Part shown: positions 15,143 to 24,838 of the stretch, piece after piece
Layout of the letters: each line of letters begins with the position of its first letter
Numbering within the stretch: position 1 is the first letter of the stretch
NCBI GenBank assembly: GCA_014649575.1
Contig: BMTH01000002.1
Coordinates: forward strand, 314,423 to 378,422
DNA from: Streptomyces griseoincarnatus
Lineage (GTDB): Bacteria; Actinomycetota; Actinomycetes; Streptomycetales; Streptomycetaceae
Direction of reading: 5' to 3'
Length of the DNA: 64,000 nt
Position numbers and translations under genes: made by a program
The notes under the pieces: model-generated
The model's input: only the letters and a program-made list of their open reading frames with translations
Told to the model about the DNA's origin: nothing
The model's database searches: none

Positions 15143-15757
15143 TCATGACGGGCGCAGGCCCTCCAGGAGGGTGTCCACCACACGTTCGGCGAGGTCGTCC
15201 GGGAGGCCGGCGTCGGGGTTCAGGACCGTGCGGACGAGCAGGGGGCCAACGACGATGTCGTTGAGCAGCTCCAGGTCGACGTCGGCGCGCAGTTCGCCGT
15301 TCTCCCGGCCCCGGCGCAGCACCTCCAGGCCGAGCCTGCGGCGCGGCTGGATGACGGTGTCGTGGTAGGCCGCCCAGAGGCCGGGGCTGCTCTTCATCTG
15401 GGCGTGCACGTTGTGCAGGAGTGCCGGGCTCCTGCCGGCCAGGCCGCGCAGTCGCAGGGACTCCAGCAGGACGACGAGGTCGTCGCGCACGGAGGTGCCG
15501 GGCAGGTCGGGGTCCGGGGGTTCCGCGGCGCGTATGACGTCGACGAAGAGTTCCTCCTTGCCGCTCCAGCGGCGGTAGATGGTTGCCTTGCCGACGCCCG
15601 CGGTGCGGGCGATGCGCTCGATGGAGAGCTCCGCGAGGGGCACGCCGTCCTCCAGGAGTCCCATCACCGCCTCGATGATGGCGCGCTCGGCCGCCTCGCT
15701 GCGGGGGCGGCCCCGCGCGGGCACCTGGTACGGGGGGCCGGTGCCGGCCGGGCTCAC
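15143..15757 (-). CDS. TetR-family repressor, probable regulator of the upstream MFS exporter
   Basis: A 204-residue TetR protein. The HTH is at about 25-70 (AIIEAVMGLLEDGVPLAELS then IARTAGVGKATIYRRW). The C-terminal domain (about 85-200) resembles TetR_C ligand-binding types. It starts at a GTG with AGAGGA upstream. It follows the MFS exporter gene by 76 bp on the same strand, so both are probably one transcript. A perfect 19-bp palindrome of the ACGAGAC-GTCTCGT type lies in front of the exporter. Together these suggest a self-regulated, drug-inducible efflux operon. The inducer cannot be predicted. Confidence 0.9.
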   Translation of the reverse strand: MSPAGTGPPYQVPARGRPRSEAAERAIIEAVMGLLEDGVPLAELSIERIARTAGVGKATIYRRWSGKEELFVDVIRAAEPPDPDLPGTSVRDDLVVLLESLRLRGLAGRSPALLHNVHAQMKSSPGLWAAYHDTVIQPRRRLGLEVLRRGRENGELRADVDLELLNDIVVGPLLVRTVLNPDAGLPDDLAERVVDTLLEGLRPS

Positions 15758-15833
15758 GTCGTCGGATCCTCTCGTTGTGCTGTGGTGATTCTCCCCGGTG
15801 GGCGGCGGCGAGGGTCCGCCGGCCCGTGGCTTC

Positions 15834-17423
15834 TCAGTCCGCCGCCGTCACCAACGCCCGGTCCCGGCCGTCGCCCTCCGGCGCCGGTGTGCGGCCGGGC
15901 AGGAAGACGGCGACGACGACCGCGCCCAGCACCGCGACGGCCGCCCCCCACAGCGCCGTGACGTGCATGGCGTAGAGGAAGGCGTCGGCGGCCGCGTCGG
16001 CCAGGGGCTCGCCTCGCGGGCCCAGCCGGTCCGCCACGGCCAGGGTGGCCTCGATGGACTCGCCGGCCGCGTGCCGGGCACCGGGCGGCACCAAGCCCAG
16101 CGCCCCCTCGATGTCGGTGCGGTAGGCGGTGGACAGCACCGAGCCGAGTACGGCGATGCCGAGGGCGCCGCCGACCTGGCGGAAGGTGTTGCTGAGCGCG
16201 GAGGCGGAGCCGGCCTTCTCGCGCGGCAGGGCCTGCATGACGACGACGCTCACCGGCGTCATCACGTAGGCCATGCCGGTGCCCATCAGGAAGAAGACGG
16301 CTTCCAGGAACCAGAGGGGCGTAGCCCCGTCCAGGAGCGCGAACGCGGCCAGCGTCGCGGCGAGCACCACCAGGCCGGCGGTCGTGGTGATCCTGCTGCC
16401 GACGCGGTCCACCATGAGGCGGGCGCGGGGCGCGAAGAGCAGCTGGGTCGCGGCCAGCGGCAGCATCAGCAGGCCGGTTTCCAGCGGCGAGTGGCCGCGC
16501 ACGCTCTGCAGGTAGAACACCGTGAAGAAGGTCACGCCCAGGAGGGCGAAGAAGACCAGCGCGATCGCGGTGATCGAGGCGGAGAACACCTTGTTCCGGA
16601 AGGCCGAGATGTCGACGGACGGGTGGTCGCTGCGCTTCTCGAACACCACGAACGCGGCCAGCACGGCGAGACCGGCGCCGGTCGTCGCCAGCACGGTGAC
16701 GTCGGTGAAGTCGGCCAGCTGGCCGCCCCTGATGATCCCGTACACCAGCAGGACCAGGCCGGCCACGGACAGCACCACACCGACGGGGTCGAGCCGGCCG
16801 GGCTTCGGATCACGGGAGTCGGGGACCAGCCACAGCATCAGGGCGACGGCGAGGGCGACGATGGGCACGTTGACGAGGAAGACCGAGCCCCACCAGAAGT
16901 GGTCGAGGAGCAGTCCGCCGGTGATCGGGCCGATGGCGATGGCCAGGCCCACTCCGCCGGTCCAGATGCCGATGGCCCTGGGCTGCTCGTCGCGCTCGAA
17001 GACGTGCATCAGGACGGCCATGGTGGCCGGCATGACGAACGCCGCGCCCAGGCCCATCACCGCGCGGAAGACGATGAGCTCGGCAGGGGAGCCGGAGAAC
17101 GCGGCGAGGGCCGAGCCGGCGCCGAACACGGCGAGACCGCCGATCAGCACCTTCTTGCGGCCGAGCCGGTCACCCAGCAGCCCCGCGGTGAAGAGCAGCC
17201 CGGCGAAGACGAGCGTGTAGGCGTTGATGGCCCACTCCAGCTGGCTCTGGGTGGCCCCCAGGCCGGTGGGGGCGGGGGTGGAGATCGTCTTGATGGCGAC
17301 GTTCAGGATCGAATTGTCCAGGACGACGATCAGCAGGCTCATCATCAGCACGCCGAGAATCACCCAGCGGCGCCGGTGCACGGCTTCCGGGATCCGGCGG
17401 GCTGGGGCGGCAGGAGAAGTCAT
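15834..17423 (-). CDS. MFS drug exporter of the DHA2 (14-TM) family
   Basis: A 529-residue major facilitator. It opens with [26 protein letters not shown] split by the DHA2 motif LDNSILNVA in TM1, then motif [17 protein letters not shown] and the motif C-like [21 protein letters not shown]. Length and hydrophobic pattern fit 14 spans. Such proteins export cationic or hydrophobic drugs with protons. The ATG at 17423 is chosen because the frame upstream is not protein-like; no obvious ribosome site precedes it, so the transcript may be leaderless or the site weak. A TetR operator overlaps the promoter 24-42 bp upstream. The TetR gene follows. Confidence 0.9.
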   Translation of the reverse strand: MTSPAAPARRIPEAVHRRRWVILGVLMMSLLIVVLDNSILNVAIKTISTPAPTGLGATQSQLEWAINAYTLVFAGLLFTAGLLGDRLGRKKVLIGGLAVFGAGSALAAFSGSPAELIVFRAVMGLGAAFVMPATMAVLMHVFERDEQPRAIGIWTGGVGLAIAIGPITGGLLLDHFWWGSVFLVNVPIVALAVALMLWLVPDSRDPKPGRLDPVGVVLSVAGLVLLVYGIIRGGQLADFTDVTVLATTGAGLAVLAAFVVFEKRSDHPSVDISAFRNKVFSASITAIALVFFALLGVTFFTVFYLQSVRGHSPLETGLLMLPLAATQLLFAPRARLMVDRVGSRITTTAGLVVLAATLAAFALLDGATPLWFLEAVFFLMGTGMAYVMTPVSVVVMQALPREKAGSASALSNTFRQVGGALGIAVLGSVLSTAYRTDIEGALGLVPPGARHAAGESIEATLAVADRLGPRGEPLADAAADAFLYAMHVTALWGAAVAVLGAVVVAVFLPGRTPAPEGDGRDRALVTAAD

Positions 17424-17446
17424 GCGGCCCAGCGTAGGAAGTTCCG

Positions 17447-17465
17447 ATACGAGACCGTCTCGTAT
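17447..17465. promoter_or_regulatory. TetR operator in front of the MFS exporter
   Basis: A perfect 19-bp palindrome: ATACGAGAC, a central C, then GTCTCGTAT. It is 24 bp upstream of the exporter start and is the natural target of the downstream TetR protein. It shares the GAGAC/GTCTC core with the site at 41226-41242 of the second TetR gene. Confidence 0.75.
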
Positions 17466-17628
17466 TGAGGGCGTGTTGCCCGAGTTTGTCCCGGTATGGC
17501 AGGGCACGCCGGGGCGGGGGCGGGTGCGCCGGGCTGCCTCTGGCCCTCCGCCGGGAGAGGTGCCACCATGGACGTGGTCCGGGGACGCCGTCAGGGCGCC
17601 TCGAGATGACGTGTTGGGAGACGGATCC

Positions 17629-18504
17629 ATGACGCAGCTTTCGGCTGCCCAGACCGGGGCGCCCGGTCCCTCCTCCGGCGGCAAGACGCTGTACGGGGGC
17701 AAGGGCACGCGCCGCATCACTGTCCGGGACATCGCCCTCGCCAAGGAACGCGGCGAGAAGTGGCCCATGCTCACCGCGTACGACGCGATGACCGCGTCCG
17801 TGTTCGACGAGGCCGGCATCCCGGTGATGCTGGTCGGCGACTCCGCGGGCAACTGCCACCTCGGGTACGACACCACGGTGCCCGTCACCCTCGACGAGAT
17901 GACCATGCTGGCCGGCGCCGTCGTCCGGGGCACCTCGCGCGCCCTGATCGTCGGCGACCTGCCGTTCGGCTCCTACCAGGAGGGTCCGGTGCAGGCGCTG
18001 CGCTCGGCGACCCGGCTGGTGAAGGAGGCCGGGGTCGGCGCCGTGAAGCTGGAGGGCGGGGAGCGCTCGCACCGGCAGATCGAGCTGCTGGTGGAGTCCG
18101 GCATCCCCGTGATGGCCCACATCGGGCTGACCCCGCAGTCGGTGAACGCCATGGGCTACCGGGTGCAGGGCCGCGGCGAGGAGGCCGCCCAGCAGCTGCT
18201 GCGGGACGCGAAGGCCGTGCAGGACGCGGGCGCGTTCGCCGTCGTCCTGGAGCTGGTGCCGGCCGAGCTGGCCGCCGAGGTCACCCGCACGCTGCACATC
18301 CCGACGGTCGGGATCGGCGCGGGCCCCGAGACGGACGCCCAGGTGCTGGTGTGGACCGACATGCTCGGGCTGACCGGCGGCCGGGTGCCGAAGTTCGTCA
18401 AGCAGTACGCGAACCTGCGGGACGTGATGACGGGGGCGGCGAAGGCGTTCGCCGAGGACGTCGTCGCCGGGTCCTTCCCGCAGGAGGAGCACTCCGTGCA
18501 CTGA
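17629..18504 (+). CDS. panB: 3-methyl-2-oxobutanoate hydroxymethyltransferase
   Basis: A 291-residue PanB, which transfers a hydroxymethyl group from methylenetetrahydrofolate to alpha-ketoisovalerate to give ketopantoate, the first step to pantothenate and CoA. Family landmarks: [74 protein letters not shown] and [18 protein letters not shown]. The start at 17629 has GGGAGACGG upstream; the preceding open frame is not protein-like. An Actinobacteria-typical 25-residue N-terminal extension is present. A 13-bp terminator follows. It is cytoplasmic and transcribed alone. Confidence 0.95.
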   Translation: MTQLSAAQTGAPGPSSGGKTLYGGKGTRRITVRDIALAKERGEKWPMLTAYDAMTASVFDEAGIPVMLVGDSAGNCHLGYDTTVPVTLDEMTMLAGAVVRGTSRALIVGDLPFGSYQEGPVQALRSATRLVKEAGVGAVKLEGGERSHRQIELLVESGIPVMAHIGLTPQSVNAMGYRVQGRGEEAAQQLLRDAKAVQDAGAFAVVLELVPAELAAEVTRTLHIPTVGIGAGPETDAQVLVWTDMLGLTGGRVPKFVKQYANLRDVMTGAAKAFAEDVVAGSFPQEEHSVH

Positions 18505-18566
18505 TCCGCGCCCGGGTGGCGTGAACCACCGCGTACACCCCTGTGAGCCACTGTCGCACCACCCAC

Positions 18567-18602
18567 GACGGCCCGCCGATCTTCCCCCGTCGGCGGGCCG
18601 TC
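18567..18602 (+). terminator. Terminator of panB
   Basis: GACGGCCCGCCGA pairs perfectly with TCGGCGGGCCGTC (13 bp) around a 10-nt loop, 62 bp after the panB stop. Confidence 0.8.
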
Positions 18603-18618
18603 GCCTTTCCCGGACACC

Positions 18619-18672
18619 CCGCCGACACCCCGCCGACGCGTGCGCGGACGTCTGTCGGCGGGGTGTCGGCGG
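18619..18672. repeat. 19-bp inverted repeat upstream of the DrrAB-type exporter
   Basis: Arms 18619-18637 and 18654-18672 are perfect inverted copies (CCGCCGACACCCCGCCGAC and complement) with a 16-nt loop. Each arm itself contains a tandem CCGCCGACA-like unit, and TGTCGGCGG recurs to 18690. It could be an operator array or an attenuator for the exporter genes. Confidence 0.65.
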
Positions 18673-18714
18673 TCTGTCGGGGCTTTGTCGGCGGGCGCTG
18701 CGATCGTCGGGGAC

Positions 18715-19743
18715 ATGACGCGATACGACGTACGAACGGGGGGCGCGGGGAGCGCCGTGACCGTCCGAGGGCTGGTCAAGCACTACGGGGATACCAAGGC
18801 CCTCGACGGGGTCGACCTGGACGTGGCCGAGGGGACCGTGCGGGGGGTGCTCGGGCCGAACGGGGCCGGCAAGACCACGCTGGTGCGCATCCTGTCCACG
18901 CTGCTCGCCCCGACCGCCGGGCACGCCACCGTCGCCGGGTACGACGTGGTCCGCCAGCCCCGGCAGCTGCGCCGGGTGATCGGGCTGACCGGGCAGTACG
19001 CCTCCGTGGACGAGAAGCTGTCCGGCTGGGAGAACCTGTACCTGATCGGGCGGCTGCTGGACCTGCCGCGCAAGGAGGCGCGGCGCCGCGCCGACGAGCT
19101 GCTGGAGAGGTTCTCGCTCACCGAGGCCGCCCGGCGCCCGGTGGGCACCTACTCCGGCGGGATGCGCCGCCGGCTCGACCTGGCCGCCTCGATGATCGGC
19201 CGCCCGGCCGTGCTGTACCTGGACGAGCCCACCACAGGCCTGGACCCGCGCACCCGCAACGAGGTGTGGGACGAGGTGAAGCGGCTGGTCGGCGACGGGG
19301 TGACGGTGCTGCTGACCACCCAGTACATGGAGGAGGCCGAGCAGCTCGCCTCCGAGCTGACCGTGGTGGACCGCGGCAAGGTCATCGCGAGCGGCGGCAT
19401 CGAGGAGCTGAAGGCCAAGGTCGGCGGCCGCACGCTGCGCGTCCGCCCGGCCGACCCGCTCCAGCTGCGTCCGCTCGCCGCCGCCCTCGACGAGCTGGGT
19501 GTCACCGGGCTGGCCGGCACCACCGTGGACGCCGAGCGGGGCGCGGTGCTGGTCCCCGTGCTCAGCGACGAGCAGCTCACCGCCGTGGTCGGCGCGGTCA
19601 CCGCACGCGGCGTCACGCTGAACTCCGTCACCACCGAACTGCCCAGCCTGGACGAGGTGTTCCTGTCCCTGACCGGGCACCGCGCCAGTTCCCCGCAGGA
19701 CCCCCTGCCCGCCACCACCTCCGAGGAGGCCGTCGCCGTATGA
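18715..19743 (+). CDS. ABC transporter ATP-binding protein, DrrA-type drug exporter
   Basis: A 342-residue ATPase of the daunorubicin-resistance (DrrA) group. Walker A GPNGAGKTT is at about residue 48, the signature YSGGMRRRLDLA at about 145 and Walker B VLYLDEPTTGLDP at about 165. The switch region is LLTTQYMEEAEQLA, with Gln in place of the usual His, as is normal in DrrA proteins. The C-terminal extension of about 110 residues is also DrrA-like. The stop overlaps the permease start (ATGA), so both subunits are made together. Exported compound unknown. The ATG at 18715 has only a weak GGGGAC before it. Confidence 0.92.
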   Translation: MTRYDVRTGGAGSAVTVRGLVKHYGDTKALDGVDLDVAEGTVRGVLGPNGAGKTTLVRILSTLLAPTAGHATVAGYDVVRQPRQLRRVIGLTGQYASVDEKLSGWENLYLIGRLLDLPRKEARRRADELLERFSLTEAARRPVGTYSGGMRRRLDLAASMIGRPAVLYLDEPTTGLDPRTRNEVWDEVKRLVGDGVTVLLTTQYMEEAEQLASELTVVDRGKVIASGGIEELKAKVGGRTLRVRPADPLQLRPLAAALDELGVTGLAGTTVDAERGAVLVPVLSDEQLTAVVGAVTARGVTLNSVTTELPSLDEVFLSLTGHRASSPQDPLPATTSEEAVAV

Positions 19744-20564
19744 GTGCCGCCACCGCCGCTCCCGCCGCCGGCGTCCGCACGGACGCGCGGATCTCGCCGC
19801 GGGCCCATCTGCGCCACACGGGGGCGCTGGTCCGCCGCAACCTGCTGTGGATCCGGCAGGACCCGGAGTCGATGTTCGACGCCGTGCTCTTCCCGGTCGT
19901 CTTCACCCTGCTGTTCGTGTACGTCTTCGGCGGCTCGATCGGGCAGTCGCTGGGCGGCGGGCAGGACGCCTACGTGCAGTACATCGTGCCCGGCCTGATG
20001 GCCATGATGGGCATGAACATGGCCCAGGGGGTGGGCACCGGGTTCAACCAGGACTTCAACACCGGGGTCATGGACCGCTTCCGGTCGCTGCCCATCGGGC
20101 GCGGCTCGGTGCTGTTCGCGAAGATCTCGGTCGAGATGGTGCGGATGCTGATCGCCACCGCGATCCTCATGGTCGTCGGTGTGCTCGTCGGCTTCGACAT
20201 CACCAACTGGCCGGGGCTGTTCGCCGCCGTGGGACTGTCCGCGGTGTTCGGCTCGGCGCTGATGTGGGTCTTCCTCACGCTGGGCGTGGTGATGAAGAAC
20301 GCGCAGTCGGTGCAGGCCATGGGCTTCCTGGTGCTGATGCCGCTGCAGTTCGGCTCGTCGATCTTCGCGCCGCCGCAGTCGATGCCGGGCTGGCTGCAGA
20401 ACTTCACCGAGTACAACCCGCTGTCCGCGCTGGCCGACTCCGCCCGCGGGCTGATGGTGGGCGGGCCGGTCGCCCACGACCTGTGGATGGTGCTCGCCTG
20501 GTCCGTCGGGATCACGGCGGTGATGGCGCCGGTCGCCATCCACAAGTTCCGTACGAAGACCTGA
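19740..20564 (+). CDS. ABC-2 type permease, DrrB-type drug exporter
   Basis: A 274-residue integral membrane protein with the ABC-2 fold. It has an amphipathic N-terminus (LRHTGALVRRNLLWIRQDPE) and six predicted spans, with YIVPGLMAMMGMNMAQGVGTG and GVMDRFRSLPIGRGS (the conserved RFRSLP loop). FGSSIFAPPQSMPGWLQNFTEYNPL lies late in the protein, read in two parts. It pairs with the ATPase immediately upstream by a 4-bp overlap. Its stop is directly abutted by the stop of the convergent AfsR-like gene with no spacer. The substrate is unknown. Confidence 0.92.
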   Translation: MSAATAAPAAGVRTDARISPRAHLRHTGALVRRNLLWIRQDPESMFDAVLFPVVFTLLFVYVFGGSIGQSLGGGQDAYVQYIVPGLMAMMGMNMAQGVGTGFNQDFNTGVMDRFRSLPIGRGSVLFAKISVEMVRMLIATAILMVVGVLVGFDITNWPGLFAAVGLSAVFGSALMWVFLTLGVVMKNAQSVQAMGFLVLMPLQFGSSIFAPPQSMPGWLQNFTEYNPLSALADSARGLMVGGPVAHDLWMVLAWSVGITAVMAPVAIHKFRTKT

Positions 20565-23500
20565 TCACGCCGGGTCGAGCAGGGCGACGGCCTCCTCCGG
20601 GGAGAGGCCGTCGCCCTCGGCGTACGCGGCCGCGAAGGCGGCCTCGTCCAGCACCTGGCGGATCCGGGCCTCGGCGCGGGCGCGGGTCGTGCGCTCCACG
20701 AGGCTCGCCGAGTGTCCCTCGGGCAGCCAGGAGTCGGCGGCGCCCAGGCAGCGGGCCGCGTCCCGGGCGTGCCGTCCGCCGTCCAGCCCGGCGAGGGCCG
20801 CGGCGGCCAGGACGACGTACGAGGCGCGCAGGTGCGGGGCCATGGCGACGACCAGCGAGTCGTCCGCCTGCCGCATCGCCTCCCGGACGATGTCGAGCGC
20901 GCGCTCGTCGTCGCCCGCGGCCACCTCGATTCCGGCCTCGGCGCCGAGGATGAACGCGTCGAAGACCACGTAGTGGGCGAGGCGGAACTCCTCGCGCAGC
21001 GCCCGCACGTGCTCACGGGCCTCCTCCGTGCGTCCGCTCACGCACAGCCAGCCGATGAGGAACAGCCGGGCGGCGGGCAGCGCCTCCGTGTGCCGGCCGC
21101 TGGTGTGGTCGATGACCTCGCGCAGCAGCCGCTCGCCCCGCTCGGTGACGCCCTCCTCGATCAGCGCGTTGCCCAGCCGGGCCGTGAGCACGGCCGTGTG
21201 CGAGCGGGCGCCGAGGCGTTCGGCGTGCTCGATGGCCGCCTCGTAGTCGGCGGCGGCCTCCCGGTAGGCGCCCGCGCGCTCGCGGGCCTCGCCGCGCGCG
21301 GAGAGCGCCTCGGCGATGCCCCAGGTGTCGCCGAGCCGCCGGTGGATCTCCAGGGCCTCGTCGGCGTCGCGGCGGGCGTCGCCGGCCCAGTCGCTGCGGT
21401 TGGCGAGGAAGTTGGCGCGCAGCTGGAGGTTGCAGGCCAGTTCCCATTCGAAGCCGGGGTTCTCCCGGCAGGTGCGGATCGCCGCGTCCACCACCTCGCG
21501 CAGCCGCTCCATGTCGCCGGTGAGCATCACGGCGAACGTCCACAGCAGGCCCGGTGGGCGGCAGACCTGCGGCAGCCCCGGCTCGTACGTCGCGGACACC
21601 AGCCGCAGCCGGTGCTGGGCCCGCGGCGTCTGCCAGTCGTCCAGCTCGGTGTCCATCTGGGCGAGATGGGCCAGGTGCGCCCCGCGACGGGCCTCGGCGA
21701 GGAGCTCGCCCGACATCGGGGGCGGCCGGTCGGTGCAGCGCTGCCACAGCGGGGCGGCCGGCTCGACGGGTTCGGCGAACGGGTCGGGGGCGAGCGCCAT
21801 GACCTCCCTGCACCAGTTGCGGGCCTCGATGCGCAGGTCGCGCATCTGCCAGTACCAGACCAGGGACAGGACGATGCAGAGCGCCTCCTGCTCGTCGCGC
21901 CGGACGACGGCGTGCCGCAGCGCGGTGCGGACGTTCTCGTACTCGCGCTCCAGCCGGGCGACGGCCTCCACCTGACGCGGGCCGCGCAGCAACGGTTCCG
22001 TGGTACGGGCGAGTTCGCGGTAGTACGTCAGGTGGGCGCGCTCGGCGTCGTCGCGTCCGCCGGACTCGTCGAGGCGTTCGCCCGCGTACTCGGCGACGGT
22101 CTCCAGCAGCCGGTAGCGCATGCCGTCGTCGCCCGACGGGGCGGCCACCACCAGCGACTTGTCGACGAGGGAGCCCAGCGCGTCCAGGGCGGCGGGACCG
22201 CACACGGCCTCGGCGGCGGTGAGGTCGCAGCCGCCGGCGAAGACGGACAGGCGGCACAGCACGTCGCGTTCGCCGGCGTCGAGCAGTTCCCAGGACCAGT
22301 CGACTACGGCCCGCAGGGTCTGCTGGCGGGGCAGGGCGGTGCGGCTGCCGGAGGTGAGGAGGCGGAAACGGTCATCGAGCCGGTCGGCGATCTGGCGCGG
22401 GGTGAGCATCCGCAGCCGGGCCGCCGCGAGTTCGATGGCCAGGGGCAGACCGTCGAGGCGGCGGCAGATCTCGGCGCACGCCTCCGGGTCGTCGTCGGTG
22501 CGGAAGCCGGGGCGGGCGGCGGCCCCGCGCTCGGCGAGCAGGCGCAGCGCGACCGGTTCGGGCAGCGGCTCCACGGGGCGCAGCGACTCGCCGCGCACAC
22601 CGAGGGGTTCGCGGCTGGTGGCGAGGACGGTGAGGCAGGGGCAGCGTTCGAGGAGGGTCTCCACCAGGCGTGCGGCGGCCTCGACGACGTGCTCGCAGTT
22701 GTCGAGGATCAGCAGCATGCGGCGCGGCCCGCAGTGCTCGGCGAGCCGGTCCACGGGGTCGCTGTGCCGGTCGGTGACGGCCCGCATGCCCTCCGCGCCG
22801 GCGCCGTACAGCACGGTCTGACGGGCGCCGACGGCGGTGAGGACCGCCTCCGGCACGGCGTCGGGGGCGTCCACGGGGGCGAGCTCGGCCAGCCACACGC
22901 CGTCCGGGTGGGCGGCCCGTACGGTCTCGGCGGCCTCCTGCGACAGACGGGTCTTGCCCGCCCCGCCCGGGCCGAGGAGCGTCACCAGACGGGCGGCCGA
23001 CAGGTCGGCGCGGATCGCCTCGATGTCCGCCTCGCGGCCGACGAACGAGGTCAGCCGGACGCGCAGGTTGCCGGGCGCGCCACTGCCCCGGCGCGCGGGC
23101 GGTGCGGGCGTCTCGGGTCTGAGCAACTCGGCGTGCAGGGCACGCAGCTCGGCGCCGGGGTCGGAGCCGAGGCGGTCGGCGAGCAGCCGGCGCACCTCCT
23201 CGTAGGCGGCGAGCGCCTCGGCGGTGCGGCCGGTGTCGCGCAGGGCGCGCAGCCGCAGCGCCTGAAGCGGCTCGTCCAGGGGGTGGCCGTCGCACAGGGC
23301 GGTCAGCTCGGGGAGGGACCGCTCGGCCTCGCCGAGGGCCAGGGCGGCGGTGTGGCGGGCGCGCAGCACGTCCAGGTGGCGGGTCTCCACACGGGCGGCC
23401 TCGGCGGTGCGGTCGGGCAGACCGGGCAGCGCGGGGCCGCCGCGCCACAGGGCGAGGGCGTCGTCGAGCACGGTGGCCGCCTTGGCGGGGTCGCCGTCGG

Positions 23501-23843
23501 CCAAGGCGCGCAGGCCCTCGCCGGCCAGCCGCTCGAAACGGTGCAGGTCGACGTCGTCGGTCGCGGCGGTGAGGCGGTAGCCGCCCTCGTCGGAGACGAC
23601 CGCGTCGGCGCCCAGCGCCCGGCGCAGCCGGCCCACCAGTGCCTGCACCGCGCCGGTGGCGTCGGCGGGCGGGTCGCCGTCCCAGACCTCCTCGACCAGC
23701 AGGCCGACCGGCACCGTGCGGCCGGCCCGCAGGGCGAGCACGGTCAGCAGGGCGCGCAGCCGTGCGCCGCCCACGGGGACGACGGTGCCGTCGGGGCAGA
23801 CTGCCTGGGTGGTGCCGAGGATGCGGTAGCGCACGGGGTCCAT
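20565..23843 (-). CDS. AfsR/SARP-like regulator with BTAD, NB-ARC ATPase and TPR-like C-terminus
   Basis: A 1092-residue multidomain activator. Residues about 1-95 form an OmpR-like winged helix (RYRILGTTQAVCPDG ... ALLTVLALRAGRTVPVGLLV). Residues 95-250 form the BTAD (DLHRFERLAGEGLRALADGD). An NB-ARC ATPase spans about 260-560 with Walker A LLGPGGAGKTRL and Walker B RMLLILDNCEHVVEAAA, plus the GLPLAIELAAARLRML motif. The rest is helical repeats. Such proteins activate secondary-metabolite or morphogenesis promoters. The ATG at 23843 is preferred over one 20 codons upstream because the fold begins there. It is tail to tail with the DrrAB-like genes, which it may or may not control. Confidence 0.9.
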   Translation of the reverse strand: MDPVRYRILGTTQAVCPDGTVVPVGGARLRALLTVLALRAGRTVPVGLLVEEVWDGDPPADATGAVQALVGRLRRALGADAVVSDEGGYRLTAATDDVDLHRFERLAGEGLRALADGDPAKAATVLDDALALWRGGPALPGLPDRTAEAARVETRHLDVLRARHTAALALGEAERSLPELTALCDGHPLDEPLQALRLRALRDTGRTAEALAAYEEVRRLLADRLGSDPGAELRALHAELLRPETPAPPARRGSGAPGNLRVRLTSFVGREADIEAIRADLSAARLVTLLGPGGAGKTRLSQEAAETVRAAHPDGVWLAELAPVDAPDAVPEAVLTAVGARQTVLYGAGAEGMRAVTDRHSDPVDRLAEHCGPRRMLLILDNCEHVVEAAARLVETLLERCPCLTVLATSREPLGVRGESLRPVEPLPEPVALRLLAERGAAARPGFRTDDDPEACAEICRRLDGLPLAIELAAARLRMLTPRQIADRLDDRFRLLTSGSRTALPRQQTLRAVVDWSWELLDAGERDVLCRLSVFAGGCDLTAAEAVCGPAALDALGSLVDKSLVVAAPSGDDGMRYRLLETVAEYAGERLDESGGRDDAERAHLTYYRELARTTEPLLRGPRQVEAVARLEREYENVRTALRHAVVRRDEQEALCIVLSLVWYWQMRDLRIEARNWCREVMALAPDPFAEPVEPAAPLWQRCTDRPPPMSGELLAEARRGAHLAHLAQMDTELDDWQTPRAQHRLRLVSATYEPGLPQVCRPPGLLWTFAVMLTGDMERLREVVDAAIRTCRENPGFEWELACNLQLRANFLANRSDWAGDARRDADEALEIHRRLGDTWGIAEALSARGEARERAGAYREAAADYEAAIEHAERLGARSHTAVLTARLGNALIEEGVTERGERLLREVIDHTSGRHTEALPAARLFLIGWLCVSGRTEEAREHVRALREEFRLAHYVVFDAFILGAEAGIEVAAGDDERALDIVREAMRQADDSLVVAMAPHLRASYVVLAAAALAGLDGGRHARDAARCLGAADSWLPEGHSASLVERTTRARAEARIRQVLDEAAFAAAYAEGDGLSPEEAVALLDPA

Positions 23844-23994
23844 TCTCTCCGGTGCCGCCCGCGGGATCGCGCGGCCGGGGTCAGGGGCGCCCTCACCTTG
23901 CACGGAACCGGGCGGCCGCGCGAAGCGTTTTCCCGGCGTGCCGGGTCCGGGTACGGTCGGGCAGGCCCGCGCGTTCCTCAGTCCTGGGAGTCAC

Positions 23995-24789
23995 ATGACC
24001 ACCACCGCCACCCGTCCCGGCGACCGGAGGGTCAGTCCCGTCTTCCTGGGCATCCTGGCCGTCTCGGGGGTCACCGGCTGGGCCACCTGGACGGGGTTCG
24101 CGGCCGTGCCGGGGCTCGCGGTGTTCCTCTTCGTGACGTCCGCGTGGATCGTCTCCCTGTGCCTGCACGAGTACGCGCACGCGCGCACCGCCCTGCACGG
24201 CGGGGACATCTCGGTCGGCGCGAAGGGCTATCTCACGCTGAACCCGATGAAGTACACGCACGCGCTGCTGAGCATCGTGCTGCCCGTGCTGTTCGTGATC
24301 ATGGGCGGGATCGGCCTGCCGGGCGGGGCGGTGTTCATCGAGCGCGGCCGCATCCGGGGGCGGTGGCGGCACAGCCTGATCTCGGCGGCGGGGCCGCTGA
24401 CGAATGTGCTGTTCGCGGTGATCTGCACGGCGCCGTTCTGGCTGGGCGCGCTGGACGGCGTGCCGCCCGCCTTCCGGTTCGCGCTGGCGTTCCTCGCGTT
24501 GCTGCAGGTCACGGCTGCGATCCTGAACTTCCTGCCGGTGCCGGGGCTGGACGGCTACGGCGTGATCGAGCCGTGGCTCTCCCACGGCGTCCGCCGCCAG
24601 GTCGAGCCGTTCGCCCCATTCGGGCTGCTGTTCGTGTTCGCCCTGCTGTGGGTGCCGTCCGTGAACCGCGTCTTCTTCGACATGGTCGACGGGGTGCTGG
24701 GCTTCTTGTGCATCGAGGAGATCGACACGTACTGCGGCTTCGACCTGTTCCGCTTCTGGCGGGGCACGGACGAGTACTGCGGAGTCTGA
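23995..24789 (+). CDS. Site-2-protease-like M50 membrane metalloprotease
   Basis: A 264-residue polytopic protein of the M50/S2P group. The zinc motif CLHEYAHARTA lies in the second membrane span at about residue 60. The second active-site motif NFLPVPGLDGYGVIEPW, with the metal-binding Asp, is at about 180. About six spans are visible. Family members cut membrane-bound anti-sigma factors or signal peptides; short actinobacterial versions without PDZ domains, like this one, have no assigned substrate. The ATG at 23995 has GGGAG upstream. The C-terminus carries three Cys (CIEEIDTYCGF ... DEYCGV). The AfsR-like gene diverges from it. Confidence 0.87.
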   Translation: MTTTATRPGDRRVSPVFLGILAVSGVTGWATWTGFAAVPGLAVFLFVTSAWIVSLCLHEYAHARTALHGGDISVGAKGYLTLNPMKYTHALLSIVLPVLFVIMGGIGLPGGAVFIERGRIRGRWRHSLISAAGPLTNVLFAVICTAPFWLGALDGVPPAFRFALAFLALLQVTAAILNFLPVPGLDGYGVIEPWLSHGVRRQVEPFAPFGLLFVFALLWVPSVNRVFFDMVDGVLGFLCIEEIDTYCGFDLFRFWRGTDEYCGV

Positions 24790-24838
24790 GGGCGCGGCAC
24801 CCCTGCATCCCCCTGTGGGGCGACACCCCGCCGCCGCT

